Below, piece by piece: positions 44,145-57,279 of a stretch of 64,000 nucleotides of DNA. How positions within the stretch are numbered: position 1 is the first letter of the stretch; each line of letters opens with the position of its first letter. Below the pieces are notes generated by a model. The model saw only the letters and a list, made by a program, of their open reading frames with translations. It was not told the DNA's origin and did no database searches. This stretch comes from Strongyloides papillosus (taxonomy: Eukaryota > Nematoda > Chromadorea > Rhabditida > Strongyloididae), in the NCBI GenBank assembly GCA_005656395.1, contig SRSI01000038.1, forward strand, positions 682,001-746,000, in the 5' to 3' direction. Both the position numbers and the translations under genes were made by a program.

Positions 44145-47100
44145 TTGAACGTAATGAATACTAGTAGTAATCCATTTCCAACGGCTCCTAATGCCCAAGA
44201 AACTCCTAGATCCTCTAGGATGGCAAATTTCGATGCCATCTTTACCATTCGGTCAAAACAATGGAAAGATGAGCAAAGACTCCTATCAGTAGGACGAATT
44301 CCTACAAAGGAGGAAAAAGAGCGATTAATTAAAGCTCAAATGGATGAGTTAACTGAACTCATGGCATTATGTGAGATTCCAGAGGGAAGATCAGCCGTAT
44401 TACCCGTAATATGGGACACGAGAAAAGCTGATCCGCTTCAAGACGAGTTGTCTAGAACAATATTAGGATATATTCAAAAAGGTGTTGTACTACAACCTTT
44501 TACAAAAGGATCGGATACCGATTTCAATAAGTGGAAAGATAAACTTCTTAACATGTTATCAGGCATAACTGCAACCGATTATTCATTTGGATTAGCATGT
44601 GAAGTCTGTGTCAAATTCATTGACATTTTCATACCCGAATCTAGCGATGCTTACAGATTCTTAACACAAGTACGCCCAATGTTTTCTGATGAAACAGGGA
44701 AACTAAAAGTAGGTACTCAATTACCTGCATTGTTAGAAGCTGTATATCTTCAAATGAGAAGCTCTGCTACAAAAAGCAGAACCCAAATGTTGGCAAAGAG
44801 ACCATATTGGGATAGACGCACCGATAACATGGTAAAATTCATAAAGAAATACGAAAAGTATCTTCAACAACGATTCGATGTAACATCGATAGATGCATAT
44901 CTTAATGACAACCCTGCTCTCATGAGATCGGAAGTCATGAACTTCTGTGATGCAGTACCTCACATAATTCGCAAAGAAGCGAGAATCGAGTTAGGAAGAG
45001 ACTGGAGATGGAATGAGTTCACCAATCACTTTACTGAAGCTGAGTCTTCTTTAGCCTATCATAACCCGAATTATAAAATAAACAAAGGGGATGAGGCAAT
45101 AGATATCGACAAGACAAGCGATAAATATAAACATGATAATAATAAAAGCCATAACAATAATAGGCATAAAAATAATTACAATAAAGGTAATAACCATAAA
45201 AACCATAACAATAATTATGATAAGAATAGACAAAAAGGTAAAAATAACTATACTAAACATAACGGTAATAAAAATAATCACGGAAACGGTGGTAACCGTG
45301 AGAGGAACAACGCTAAGAGTAATAATAATAACTCTAATAATAACTATAAAAATAATAGTAAAACCTACATTAAAGGTAAAGGTACCAAAAATGGCAAACA
45401 ACACTCTGGTACGGTCCAGGTGAATAGCGTTGAGGAAGCATCAATGGCAGATTACGTCAATAAATTGGTACTTACTAGTTTAGCCAATGCGAAGTACAAT
45501 ATGACGTTAATGATGGCCTGCATTATGCTCATCCTGTTGCCAATGACAAGTGCAACATTACCACCCAGCTATGAGGTTGAACCGTGCGATCAACCCATGG
45601 CTCCTGCATTCTATGCTCTCGCTAAATGGGACGCCAAAACAGCGACAGCAGCTCAATTTAGAGTAATACCCCCCGCCTGTTTTCCAGTGGGAAGATATGA
45701 AATCACTGGCACGTTAATGCATCAAATACTTATACGGGAAAAACCCGGAAATAAGATTTCTGAGATAGCCTTTCAGAAGAAACGCGTAAATGAATGCAAT
45801 TACAAAAATTTATACGTTAGTAAAGATGTTACCTGGTATGAGAAATCACCAGAACAAGGACCTAGTGTGGCCAATGAGGCAAAACGATACATCGACATGG
45901 CAAAAGCATACAATGCTAAATGTAAGCCCAAAAAGACCACAGGAGCCAGGGCCAAGGCACCTGAAAACGTCGTGTCAATTAATTCAATTGATAGTGTATC
46001 ATTACCTAGTGATAAATCCAAAAAGTCGGATGACGAAATGAGCGTAGTGAGTGACATATCCGATGGATCACAAGGGACAGCACAACCATTAAGTGCTGAT
46101 AGCTTCAAACTTCCTGAATACGGGAAAAATAATATGGTAGATAATCTCCGTAGCTCCGGCCAAGAATATGAGGCTGAAGCTAAAATACAATTCAACGGAT
46201 TACAACGGTATGCTAAAGGTCTCGAAGAGATGATAGCAGATACCATTAAAAATAAAAATAAAAATAAATGGTTAAGTAATGACGTATTACTCAGAGATGC
46301 TCAACAAAAGGTAATAGAGTTAGAGAAATCAGAAAAATCTCTTAAAACACAATTAGAATCTAAAAATACAGAGTTAAGTAATACTCAGACAGATCTTCGT
46401 AATACTAAAGATCAGCATCAAAAACTATTAAAAGATAAAGATGATCGCATTCGTGACGAAATAAATACTCATAGAAATACACAAAAACAACTAAATGATT
46501 GTTTAACTGAAAGAAATCAGTTTGAATTAGATCTACAAAGGGAAACAGATAAGGCAAAACAATGTCTTGATGATAAAAAGGCAATTGAAGAAATTGCTGA
46601 AAATAGGAAAATCCTTTTAGACCAAATATCGACAGATAGGAGTAATGAACCTCCTAGTGTTCAAACAGATGAGTTAAATAAATGTCTCGATGAAAAGAAT
46701 AAGATGACTGAAACACATCTTAAAAAAATAAACGATCTTCGTAAAAAATGTGATGATGACAAATCTGAGTTTAATAATAAATTAACATCTACACAGCATG
46801 AGTTAAATAAATACGATTCATTACGTACCAATACTTACCATAATATAAAAACGATAACACACGAAATACTAACTATTCAAGGGATACCAAAAGGTACAGC
46901 CTGTATCCATAAAGAAGCTCTTATAAATAGACTTAATAACGTAGAAGGCATAATTGATACCACACAGGAATTAGAGTACTTAAATGTAAACGATCTTCGT
47001 AAACAAATACAACAAAATAAAAAAGAAGACAAATCTAGTTTCACAGACCAATTGAATAATTCAATTAAAAATCTAAACTTTGAGGGTAAAGGACTAGATT

Positions 47101-50100
47101 ATGAGTCCTTTCTATCATTCCTCATTGGGGTATTTTCTGCCATAGCAGGCAGAATGGCTAAAGAGAAGATTGGGGGCACAATCTCTCGAACAGTAGCACG
47201 GTTAAGAACACCAAATAACGTATCGAATGATCCTTTCGGACCAGGAGGAAGTGGTATACCTCTGGTACACCGAGTTTCGGAATATTCACGTCCGATCCAA
47301 AATGGAATAACAGTAACACGATCAGGTGTTCGGGAATATCCTGTATTTAATATTACAGATTCCGATAGTAAGACATTATTACCAACGGTAGATGTCCAAA
47401 TTAGTGATGTCGAATTTAAAGCACTGGTAGACACAGGTGCAGCAATTAATATGATCAGCAAAACGGTAGCTGACGCATTAAACCTGGAAATACATAATTC
47501 CGATATAGCAGCAGTATCTGCATCTGGCCATAATATTAACATAAATGGTTATACCAATGTCGACATTACCTATAGAGGTGAAAAATACAACGTTCGTTTT
47601 GAAATATGCTCTATACCATTAAGGTATGACATAGTATTGGGTTATAAAACAATAAGACATATTGGCATAGGAAAATTATTCCTAGATGAAAAATTAAATC
47701 ATAATAAAAATTCTATCTTCACTGAAGAAGAAATAAAAATTAAACCCAACAGTTGCACAATATTTCATGTCACTTTGAAAAACAAACACATGAACAATAC
47801 TGATGTATCAGTTAAAATAGATAAATATTGGAAAGAATCTAATATGTTGCTTACAATGGAGCAACTATGTAAAGTACACGATTATAAAATACCCATAGTG
47901 GTAATAAACGCTGGAAAAAATCCAGTTAAAATACCAAAACATTCTTATATTGGTGACGTTTTTGCAATTGAGGAAATTGATAAAGACACTTTACGTGTCC
48001 ATAGTGAGGAAATAATTCCGGAAGACGCGGATTGGGAAGATTCATTACCTCCCTATCCCATGTCTTCAGAACCTCTATCACAGGAGGCATTCGAAACTCT
48101 GATAACATCATCAAACTTGTCCGAAAAAGGACACAAAGAATTGATAAAAATACTATGGCGTAACCGCGTAGCTTTCCATGAATATGATGGTAAAAGTGGA
48201 CTATACAATGGCCCACAACGGTTAAAGATCGATCTTAAAAACACGGACGGTATCCCTAAAAAGATAAAACCTGCTCGAATGAGTAGAGAAAAGGAAAACG
48301 AAATCAGCAAACAAATAGCTGATATGCTTGCAAATGGCATGATAGAACCTAGTCGTTCTCCCTATCTCTCACGAGTAGTATTAGTCCGTAAAAAGGACCA
48401 ACAATGGAGATTTGTTGTAGATTTCCGATATACAAATAGTTTAATAAAACAACAATCCCATGTGATTCCTCGCATCGATCGAATTACGACTGAAGCAGCT
48501 GGTAAGCGCTTCTATACCTCCTTTGATTTAAAGGCAGGCTTCCATCAAATACCATTAGATGACAACAGCAAACAAATTGCTGCCTTCGTTACACACGAAG
48601 GAATTTTCCAATACAAGGTAATGCCTATGGGTCTCACAGGTAGCCCAGATAAATTCCAAGAAATCATGGACGAAGTCCTTGATGGCATTCCAGAATGTTA
48701 CGTCTACCTTGACGACATTCTTACGTGCAGCAACGATGAATCTAATCATCTAAAAGCTATTGATAAAATATTACAACGTATCATTACATATGGTATGAAA
48801 ATTTCTCTCGCCAAATGTCAATTTGGCCAAAACAGCGTTAAATATTTAGGCTTCAGATTAGACTCTGAAGGAATTCATGTTAATCCTGAAAAGGTCAAAG
48901 CACTACAGGATAAACCAGTACCAAGAACAGTAAAAGAAGTTAAAAGCTTCCTTGGCGCTGTTTCCTACTTCAGGAAACATATTAAAAATTTCGCTGCAAT
49001 AGCGGCACCTCTATATGGTCTTGAAAAAGACTTTAAATGGGAACAAAAGCACACGGATGCTTTTGAGGCCATGAAAAAGGCACTAATAGATGCCGCAGTA
49101 TTATCACCACCTGATAATACCAAAAATTATACAATTTTCACTGACGCTAGCTTCCAAGGTTTAGGAGCAGCTTTAACACAACAAGGGCGATTAATAGCCT
49201 TTGCATCTCGATCTCTGAAACCAGCAGAGAAAAATTATCCAATAATAAAACTTGAGGCATTAGGTCTAGTATATGCTCTCAAGCAATTTCGTCCATACAT
49301 TTATGGCAAACACACGTTAGTGATTACAGATCACAAACCATTACTATCTTTATTAAAGAATAAAGAACTTGAAAGTATTCTGCAAAGATACCAAATGGCT
49401 ATCATGGAATATGATCTAACAATACAATATGTAAAAGGTAAAGATAATGCAGTAGCAGATTATCTTAGTCGTAACGATTTTCTATCGATAACAATAAAAG
49501 AGGAAGCATTTAAGAATGTTTTCCCTGATATGGTAACACCATATGATAAACCGTATATCATAGAGAATATGAAACACCATCTTAACGATGAAGAGGCTAA
49601 AAAGGCCAAAGATGGCATTTTCACTTTGAAGAAAGGTGGAATACGAGTATATGTACCATCTCTTCTTAGAGAGAAACTATTAAAAAGGTTTCATAATTCA
49701 GTTACACTAGGTAATCATTTGAGTTTGGCCAAAATTGGACCAAAATTTAAAGAAATATTCTATTGGGAATCAATGAATTCAGACATGAATAAAATATGGA
49801 CTGCATGTGACATTTGTAATGCTAGTAAAGATCATGTAGGAAGACTAGTTGAAACAACTAAAAGACACCTTCCAACGGCACCAGGAAATTGGGCCATATT
49901 AAACGCAGATTATATGCAAGTAGATGATGAAAACATCTTAGTTATAGTTGACGAATACAGCAAATTTGCTTATGCTGTGGTAACAAAGAACCAAAACGGT
50001 CCTACAACAAGATTACAATTATCTAGATGCTTTACGACATTAGGATTTCCATTAATCCTAAGAAGCGATAATGGACCTGCTTTTATTTCAAAAGCTGTAC

Positions 50101-50693
50101 AAGAATACACAACATCAATAGGTGTTGAACAACAATTTGGTTCACCATATAACCATAAAAGCAATGCATGTGTTGAAAGATTCAACAGAACGATAAGAGA
50201 AGCCATTCGTATGGAACGATTAATAGCTAAACAGGAAAAGAGAAATCCTATGAAGCTTAGCGATATTGTTTATCACTTCACTTATGCTTATAACAGATCG
50301 AAACATCTTACAACTGGTATTGCACCAGCAACTTTGTTATTAAATACACCGGATAACTTAACAAATAATATTTCCATTCATAATGGATATAGTGGCATTT
50401 TGCAACTATATAAAAACACTAAAACAGAGTTGAAAGATGACGATACCAGAAGAAAAGGTATCCAAATACAACCTAACGATCTTGTTATGAAGAAAGTAAT
50501 TAGTAGAAAAGACACTTCTACATCAAATAAAAACCAACCTACTTGGGATGGTCCTTATAAAGTCATCCAACGATTATATGGAGACACATATGAAATCGAG
50601 AAACTTGGGAAATCTCGTAAAACTAGACAAAATATTGAAAAAATTCATGGAGATATGCTAAAATTGCACAATAATCAAAGTCAAAAGACATGA
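44145..50693 (+). CDS. Gypsy-class gag-pol polyprotein, intact
   Basis: Single frame of 2182 residues. Gag-like helical part to about 310, then an Asn/Lys/His-rich basic stretch (about 315-420) in place of zinc knuckles. Next a hydrophobic segment (about 452-471, MACIMLILLPMTSA) followed by a Cys-containing region, a long coiled coil (about 700-900) and a second hydrophobic segment (about 985-998). The aspartic protease has VDTGAAINMIS near 1094. Reverse transcriptase has YVYLDDIL near 1518, RNase H FTDASFQGLGAAL near 1664, the integrase His-His-Cys-Cys finger about 1850-1890, and core Asp/Asp/Glu at NADYMQ (about 1920), SDNGPAF (about 1973) and VERFNR (about 2010). The order RT, RNase H, integrase is Gypsy type. 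No stop or frameshift, so possibly active apart from the missing repeats. Confidence 0.95.
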   Translation: MNVMNTSSNPFPTAPNAQETPRSSRMANFDAIFTIRSKQWKDEQRLLSVGRIPTKEEKERLIKAQMDELTELMALCEIPEGRSAVLPVIWDTRKADPLQDELSRTILGYIQKGVVLQPFTKGSDTDFNKWKDKLLNMLSGITATDYSFGLACEVCVKFIDIFIPESSDAYRFLTQVRPMFSDETGKLKVGTQLPALLEAVYLQMRSSATKSRTQMLAKRPYWDRRTDNMVKFIKKYEKYLQQRFDVTSIDAYLNDNPALMRSEVMNFCDAVPHIIRKEARIELGRDWRWNEFTNHFTEAESSLAYHNPNYKINKGDEAIDIDKTSDKYKHDNNKSHNNNRHKNNYNKGNNHKNHNNNYDKNRQKGKNNYTKHNGNKNNHGNGGNRERNNAKSNNNNSNNNYKNNSKTYIKGKGTKNGKQHSGTVQVNSVEEASMADYVNKLVLTSLANAKYNMTLMMACIMLILLPMTSATLPPSYEVEPCDQPMAPAFYALAKWDAKTATAAQFRVIPPACFPVGRYEITGTLMHQILIREKPGNKISEIAFQKKRVNECNYKNLYVSKDVTWYEKSPEQGPSVANEAKRYIDMAKAYNAKCKPKKTTGARAKAPENVVSINSIDSVSLPSDKSKKSDDEMSVVSDISDGSQGTAQPLSADSFKLPEYGKNNMVDNLRSSGQEYEAEAKIQFNGLQRYAKGLEEMIADTIKNKNKNKWLSNDVLLRDAQQKVIELEKSEKSLKTQLESKNTELSNTQTDLRNTKDQHQKLLKDKDDRIRDEINTHRNTQKQLNDCLTERNQFELDLQRETDKAKQCLDDKKAIEEIAENRKILLDQISTDRSNEPPSVQTDELNKCLDEKNKMTETHLKKINDLRKKCDDDKSEFNNKLTSTQHELNKYDSLRTNTYHNIKTITHEILTIQGIPKGTACIHKEALINRLNNVEGIIDTTQELEYLNVNDLRKQIQQNKKEDKSSFTDQLNNSIKNLNFEGKGLDYESFLSFLIGVFSAIAGRMAKEKIGGTISRTVARLRTPNNVSNDPFGPGGSGIPLVHRVSEYSRPIQNGITVTRSGVREYPVFNITDSDSKTLLPTVDVQISDVEFKALVDTGAAINMISKTVADALNLEIHNSDIAAVSASGHNININGYTNVDITYRGEKYNVRFEICSIPLRYDIVLGYKTIRHIGIGKLFLDEKLNHNKNSIFTEEEIKIKPNSCTIFHVTLKNKHMNNTDVSVKIDKYWKESNMLLTMEQLCKVHDYKIPIVVINAGKNPVKIPKHSYIGDVFAIEEIDKDTLRVHSEEIIPEDADWEDSLPPYPMSSEPLSQEAFETLITSSNLSEKGHKELIKILWRNRVAFHEYDGKSGLYNGPQRLKIDLKNTDGIPKKIKPARMSREKENEISKQIADMLANGMIEPSRSPYLSRVVLVRKKDQQWRFVVDFRYTNSLIKQQSHVIPRIDRITTEAAGKRFYTSFDLKAGFHQIPLDDNSKQIAAFVTHEGIFQYKVMPMGLTGSPDKFQEIMDEVLDGIPECYVYLDDILTCSNDESNHLKAIDKILQRIITYGMKISLAKCQFGQNSVKYLGFRLDSEGIHVNPEKVKALQDKPVPRTVKEVKSFLGAVSYFRKHIKNFAAIAAPLYGLEKDFKWEQKHTDAFEAMKKALIDAAVLSPPDNTKNYTIFTDASFQGLGAALTQQGRLIAFASRSLKPAEKNYPIIKLEALGLVYALKQFRPYIYGKHTLVITDHKPLLSLLKNKELESILQRYQMAIMEYDLTIQYVKGKDNAVADYLSRNDFLSITIKEEAFKNVFPDMVTPYDKPYIIENMKHHLNDEEAKKAKDGIFTLKKGGIRVYVPSLLREKLLKRFHNSVTLGNHLSLAKIGPKFKEIFYWESMNSDMNKIWTACDICNASKDHVGRLVETTKRHLPTAPGNWAILNADYMQVDDENILVIVDEYSKFAYAVVTKNQNGPTTRLQLSRCFTTLGFPLILRSDNGPAFISKAVQEYTTSIGVEQQFGSPYNHKSNACVERFNRTIREAIRMERLIAKQEKRNPMKLSDIVYHFTYAYNRSKHLTTGIAPATLLLNTPDNLTNNISIHNGYSGILQLYKNTKTELKDDDTRRKGIQIQPNDLVMKKVISRKDTSTSNKNQPTWDGPYKVIQRLYGDTYEIEKLGKSRKTRQNIEKIHGDMLKLHNNQSQKT

Positions 50694-50783
50694 CTTAATA
50701 TAAAATATAAAACAACTTAATACTTAACAAATAAAAGTCCAAGACAAGACTTTAATAATACTAAATGATAATTTACACAATTG

Positions 50784-50803
50784 AATAAATAAAATTTTTA
50801 TTT
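50784..50803. terminator. Convergent poly(A) signals
   Basis: AATAAA occurs twice on the plus strand (50784 and 50788), about 90 nt after the gag-pol stop. TTTATT (about 50797) gives AATAAA on the minus strand about 55 nt after the antisense stop. Together they would end both converging transcripts. Confidence 0.55.
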
Positions 50804-50856
50804 CAACAACAAAACATTATCGTTTTATAAAATAAAACATAATGGGAAAAAAAAAA

Positions 50857-51990
50857 TTAAAAGAAAGAGCCTTCAGCAGCAGAAGACCTAACTTTCTTTC
50901 GCTCAACCTCGAGCTCAGCAATGGCATCCGGTAATTCACATTTGGCAAACTTCTTTATTTGATGGGAATTCTTGTAGTAGACAGTTCCTATTCTATTGAA
51001 GAAACTGTTCTTTTGGACAGCTACGTTTTCTGTGATTACCTGAGCATTGTATTTCTTATCAGGAACGATAGCTACACGGTATGGCAAGTCCAACGAGGCT
51101 GCAGCTCGGATATGCTTCTCACATAAGCACTTATGTGGTTTACAAAGTGAAATAATCACTTTGATAGGAACACTTTTATCCAGCTGAGACAATAATAGCT
51201 TCAAGGTGTCACAACTATTGACGATTAAAGTCTGTAAAACAGACATTCCTGACAAACTTAATGTTGATTTTCTTGATGGTACAACAATTCCGTCTATCCA
51301 TAAGAGATTTAAGTTTCCGGGCAATTTTCCAGATAGATGGCCAGAAGTATGCTTAATCTTCAATTCAGTAAGACTTGGCAAATTAATAGTAGCTGGAAAA
51401 TTGATAATTCCTGAACCATTTGTGCATACTAATACACGTGCTGCATCTATCTTCGCGATGGATTGATACATCGCCATTACTTCCTCAGTGGTACGCACAA
51501 CAAGATAATCCAATCTCCTCGGAATGCTGGCTTTTGCACGAGTGCCAATGGCATCCGACTGTTGAGCATTTGGTTCGCCCTGAAAAGCAGCCAATAATGC
51601 CGCCTTACGGCGAACAAAAGCAAGCCGAGCATCATGGATGCTCGATAAATCATCGAACTTTCGAAGCACATTAATGTGCGATTCGCTACCCCATAGCAAT
51701 TTCCGCTCCATAGTAACTACTTCTTCTCCCAACTCCATTAGGATATACACCGACTCCAGGGTGGCATTCAATCCTCTCATGGTTTTGAAATAACGTCCCA
51801 TGATGACGTCAACATCAGCTTCTCCTTCAAGATCCATCAGGTTCAAAAAAGCCAAATCTTCATCCTTATCATCAGGTTGGGTTGGTGGAACTGGAGGATC
51901 GTTGATGGCCGGCGCATTTATTCGTTGACGACGCTTTCGTTCATTAACTTGAGAACCTTGGTCTTGCTCATCATCATTTACACACAAAAA
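50857..51990 (-). CDS. Antisense ORF downstream of pol, unknown protein
   Basis: A minus-strand frame of about 375 codons with GC like the gag-pol gene. The frame stays open upstream to about 52070, but composition drops to AT-rich near 51990, and no ATG lies in frame before the region of LMDLEGEAD, so the true start may be spliced or lost. The product has a basic patch (NERKRRQRIN), a proline stretch, an acidic segment, a helical part and a leucine-rich part resembling irregular LRRs (LPSLTELKIKH, then LSLSGMSVLQTLIV), followed by a Cys-rich spot (CKPHKCLCEKH). I recognise no known family. Antisense frames after pol are known in some plant Gypsy elements; here it may be an element gene or a captured host gene. 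Confidence 0.6.
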   Translation of the reverse strand, partial: FLCVNDDEQDQGSQVNERKRRQRINAPAINDPPVPPTQPDDKDEDLAFLNLMDLEGEADVDVIMGRYFKTMRGLNATLESVYILMELGEEVVTMERKLLWGSESHINVLRKFDDLSSIHDARLAFVRRKAALLAAFQGEPNAQQSDAIGTRAKASIPRRLDYLVVRTTEEVMAMYQSIAKIDAARVLVCTNGSGIINFPATINLPSLTELKIKHTSGHLSGKLPGNLNLLWIDGIVVPSRKSTLSLSGMSVLQTLIVNSCDTLKLLLSQLDKSVPIKVIISLCKPHKCLCEKHIRAAASLDLPYRVAIVPDKKYNAQVITENVAVQKNSFFNRIGTVYYKNSHQIKKFAKCELPDAIAELEVERKKVRSSAAEGSFF

Positions 51991-52041
51991 TTTTATGAGA
52001 ACAACATTACTCCAAGTATATTTTAAGATGTAAAATAGCAA

Positions 52042-52469
52042 AATTTTTATATGAAAATTTGATCAATTTATATTGTATAGGAACACAAATGATATTGTTT
52101 TGTAAAAAAATACTCATCTATTTTTTTCAATATTCATGAAGTTAAATTAAACAATATTAGAAAATTTAAATCGTTTTACTGCATAAAATTTAAAGCAAAA
52201 ACACAGCCATTTTACATAAAAAAATCTAGTCTTCAAAATTTGAATATGTGAAAAATTGAAATTTTCTTGTAGAATGGTGAATTGATATTTAATGTTTTTT
52301 ACTTACTAGAAACAATTTATTGAATCTTTTTAGTTTTAAAATAACAAATTTTTTTTAAAACTTAAATTTAGGATATTTATTCTGTTATAATTGTATAATA
52401 TAATCATGTTAATATTTATGAATAAATAAAATGTTTTTAGATAATAAGTTTTTTTAATTCTGATATAAA
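52042..52469. other. AT-rich spacer
   Basis: Between the antisense frame and gene F. No terminal inverted repeat or promoter motif that I could recognise. Confidence 0.4.
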
Positions 52470-55289
<2,820 letters not shown>

Positions 55290-55639
55290 GAGGTAGTGGA
55301 AACTTACCTTTTAACAGATAAAAATTGTTATTCATTAGTTGTTTTAAAGTAAATTTTGATTAAAATAATGTACCAAATAATGTTTTATGTAATACAAAAT
55401 TTTTATATAGTTTAATGATATTTAAGTACTTATAATAGATGATAGAGTACAAATAGTCAACAATTTTTTAAACATATCTAATTTCTTTCAGAAATTAAGT
55501 CTAATATTAATATATAGTTTATTAAATTAAAGTAGTTTGATATAAAACTTTTTTATTCATTTTATAATAAAATTACCACTTTGCACAAAAAAGTATTTAT
55601 ATGTCTCTGTTTTAGATTTGACTGGCAAGTACAAAATAA

Positions 55640-56597
55640 TCAAAAAAAGTATTGGAACTGGTATTGGCAGAATATAAAAAAGTTAACGGACCAGTTGATT
55701 CTAATCATATTCCACTTGCTGATCGTAGGAAATTTATGGGTTTTTTATTAGATGTATACACAGATAATATCTCTATTACAATGAGAAAAACTGATAACGC
55801 TGCCGCAGTTTTTCTAGAAATTGTTTGTGAAGAATTAGATATTCAAAAAAATCTTCTTAATCCACTGTACTTCACCAGAGCACTAAATCAAAGAGTTCAA
55901 AGAAATCGCCCTTCGACATTAAAAGAAGATCTTATAAATCCAGCCGAAAAAACACTTGTGGCATCAATTGATAAATGTTCAAAATTTAAGACGGCAGGAG
56001 AATATGTGTTTAAAATATTAAGCTACGATGATCCGAAAACTTATTTTGTTAATAATTACCAGCACATGTATTACCACTTATTATCTCAAAAATCTACTTT
56101 TAATGTTGAAAATATTTCTCTTGGTTTAGCTAAAATCAAAAATATGTAAGTTTAAATGACGGTTTCATTTTCTTTTAGATTCAATATTTTCTAGTTTTGG
56201 TAAAAGCAAAGAATGTATTCTTGAAAATAGCATTTTAAACATGTGTAACAAGTATGGATTAAAAAATCCAATTTTAAATGTTTCTGATAATATACCTGGT
56301 ACAACTGGGGTTTATTGTTCGTTGTATAATCCACTAGAGACCACTACCTATTATTTTTTTGTTGGTCAATTCATGTTTACTGAATCCAAAAACTTGGAGG
56401 ATATTATTTTAAGTTTTTTAATGTTTAATGCTATTTGTAAAAACATGAAAATTCTAGAACCATTTAAAAGTCTTTGGTTCTTGTTGGGTATTTATGCAAA
56501 TGAGAATCTAGAGTTTTTTTTGAAAGGAAGATCTGAAATTCCAAATCACATAAAGAAAGTTTATGATTTTTATAAACTAAGTGAAAACTCAGAATAG
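55640..56597 (+). CDS. Unknown-family gene C, next to the transposase gene
   Basis: Two clear exons, 55640-56145 and 56195-56597, with a 49-nt intron (inner acceptor TTTTCTAG; the earlier CTTTTAG gives a stop). At least 302 residues; an upstream exon with the ATG probably exists but was not found. The first part (ADRRKFMGFLLDVY, then AAAVFLEIVCEEL and RALNQRVQRN) resembles, from memory, a conser­ved module of second proteins encoded beside TNP2-like transposases in animals. The middle (GEYVFKILSYDD) and end (YYFFVGQ, SFLMFNAIC) align with genes A and B. The intron found after FN in A and B is absent here. Its position behind gene F, same strand, suggests a two-gene transposon unit. Confidence 0.7.
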
Positions 56598-56941
56598 TGA
56601 GTTTACTTTACAACATCATTTACTGCCACTTTATTATGCAATTGTCTGCGATAAAATTTTTTCAAACTAATCTAATAAATATATACATTTGTTATAGTTA
56701 AAAAAAATAATAAACCAAAAATAAATATAGAAACTTTAAAAGGAAGCTCAATTCATGTTAAAATATTTTCAAACTTTTAACTTTAAGAATTTATTTCATA
56801 TACAATTAAAGAATTATTATTTAATTTATTATTTAACAATATTATAGTATCATTTTGTGTATTTCATATGAAAGTAAAAAGCAGATTAACTTATTTAATT
56901 AATATATAAAAAATATCTTGTGAATAAAATTTTTTTATAAG

Positions 56942-57079
56942 TTAGGAAGTACTTGAGCAGCCTCCTCTAAAGTATTTCCCAAGATAGACATATTTTTCAT
57001 AGCAGTTCCATTCATTTTTTTTGTTGTGGTATCGTTCAACATGATACAAAGCAATTTTTTGAAGTAAGGACGACTCAAT
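56942..57079 (-). pseudogene. Possible terminal coding exon
   Basis: On the minus strand a frame reads RPYFKKLLCIMLNDTTTKK, then MKNMSILGNTLEEAAQVLP, and stops. Composition and peptide look coding, and an acceptor-like ATTGAG precedes it. Upstream pieces such as NIFTAQSGKLTGVVF (about 57155) are also open but interrupted. I do not recognise the family. It may be a decayed gene next to the foldback element. Confidence 0.3.
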
Positions 57080-57279
57080 TACATTTTTTTTATAATAAAA
57101 AAACAACACCAGTCAATTTACCAGACTGAGCAGTGAAGATGTTTGAGTCATGCATTGAATATAATTTTCACTTTTACATTTTGTAAAATTTTGATAGCAG
57201 GTTTTCAGAAGACTATGCGACAATTGGACAAGACATGTTGAAGCACATATGATTTGTTAAACTTTCTTCAGTACAGGTA

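Larger units (their letters stand above)
43256..51990 (+). mobile_element. Gypsy-class retroelement with structured leader and antisense frame; LTRs not found
   Basis: A block of clearly higher GC than its flanks. In order: two short upstream frames and a strong hairpin (43256-43480), a TATA box (43547), an array of hairpins (43636-43997), the gag-pol frame (44145-50693), convergent poly(A) signals (about 50784-50803), a purine run GGGAAAAAAAAAA (50844-50856) and an antisense frame (50857-51990). I looked for a copy of the 43.2-43.6 kb sequence downstream of pol and found none, so either the long terminal repeats are lost or the element is only partly present. Boundaries are judged from base composition. 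Confidence 0.55.

Noticed and set aside
45051..48749. Minus- and alternate-frame open frames inside the gag-pol region (for example 45051-45404 and 47099-47542)
   Set aside because: They mirror the Asn/Lys-rich and pol coding sequence and have no independent features.
43130..52035. A shared TTAAAATATACTT near both ends of the Gypsy-like block as terminal inverted repeat
   Set aside because: Only about 13 AT bases; expected by chance in DNA of this composition.
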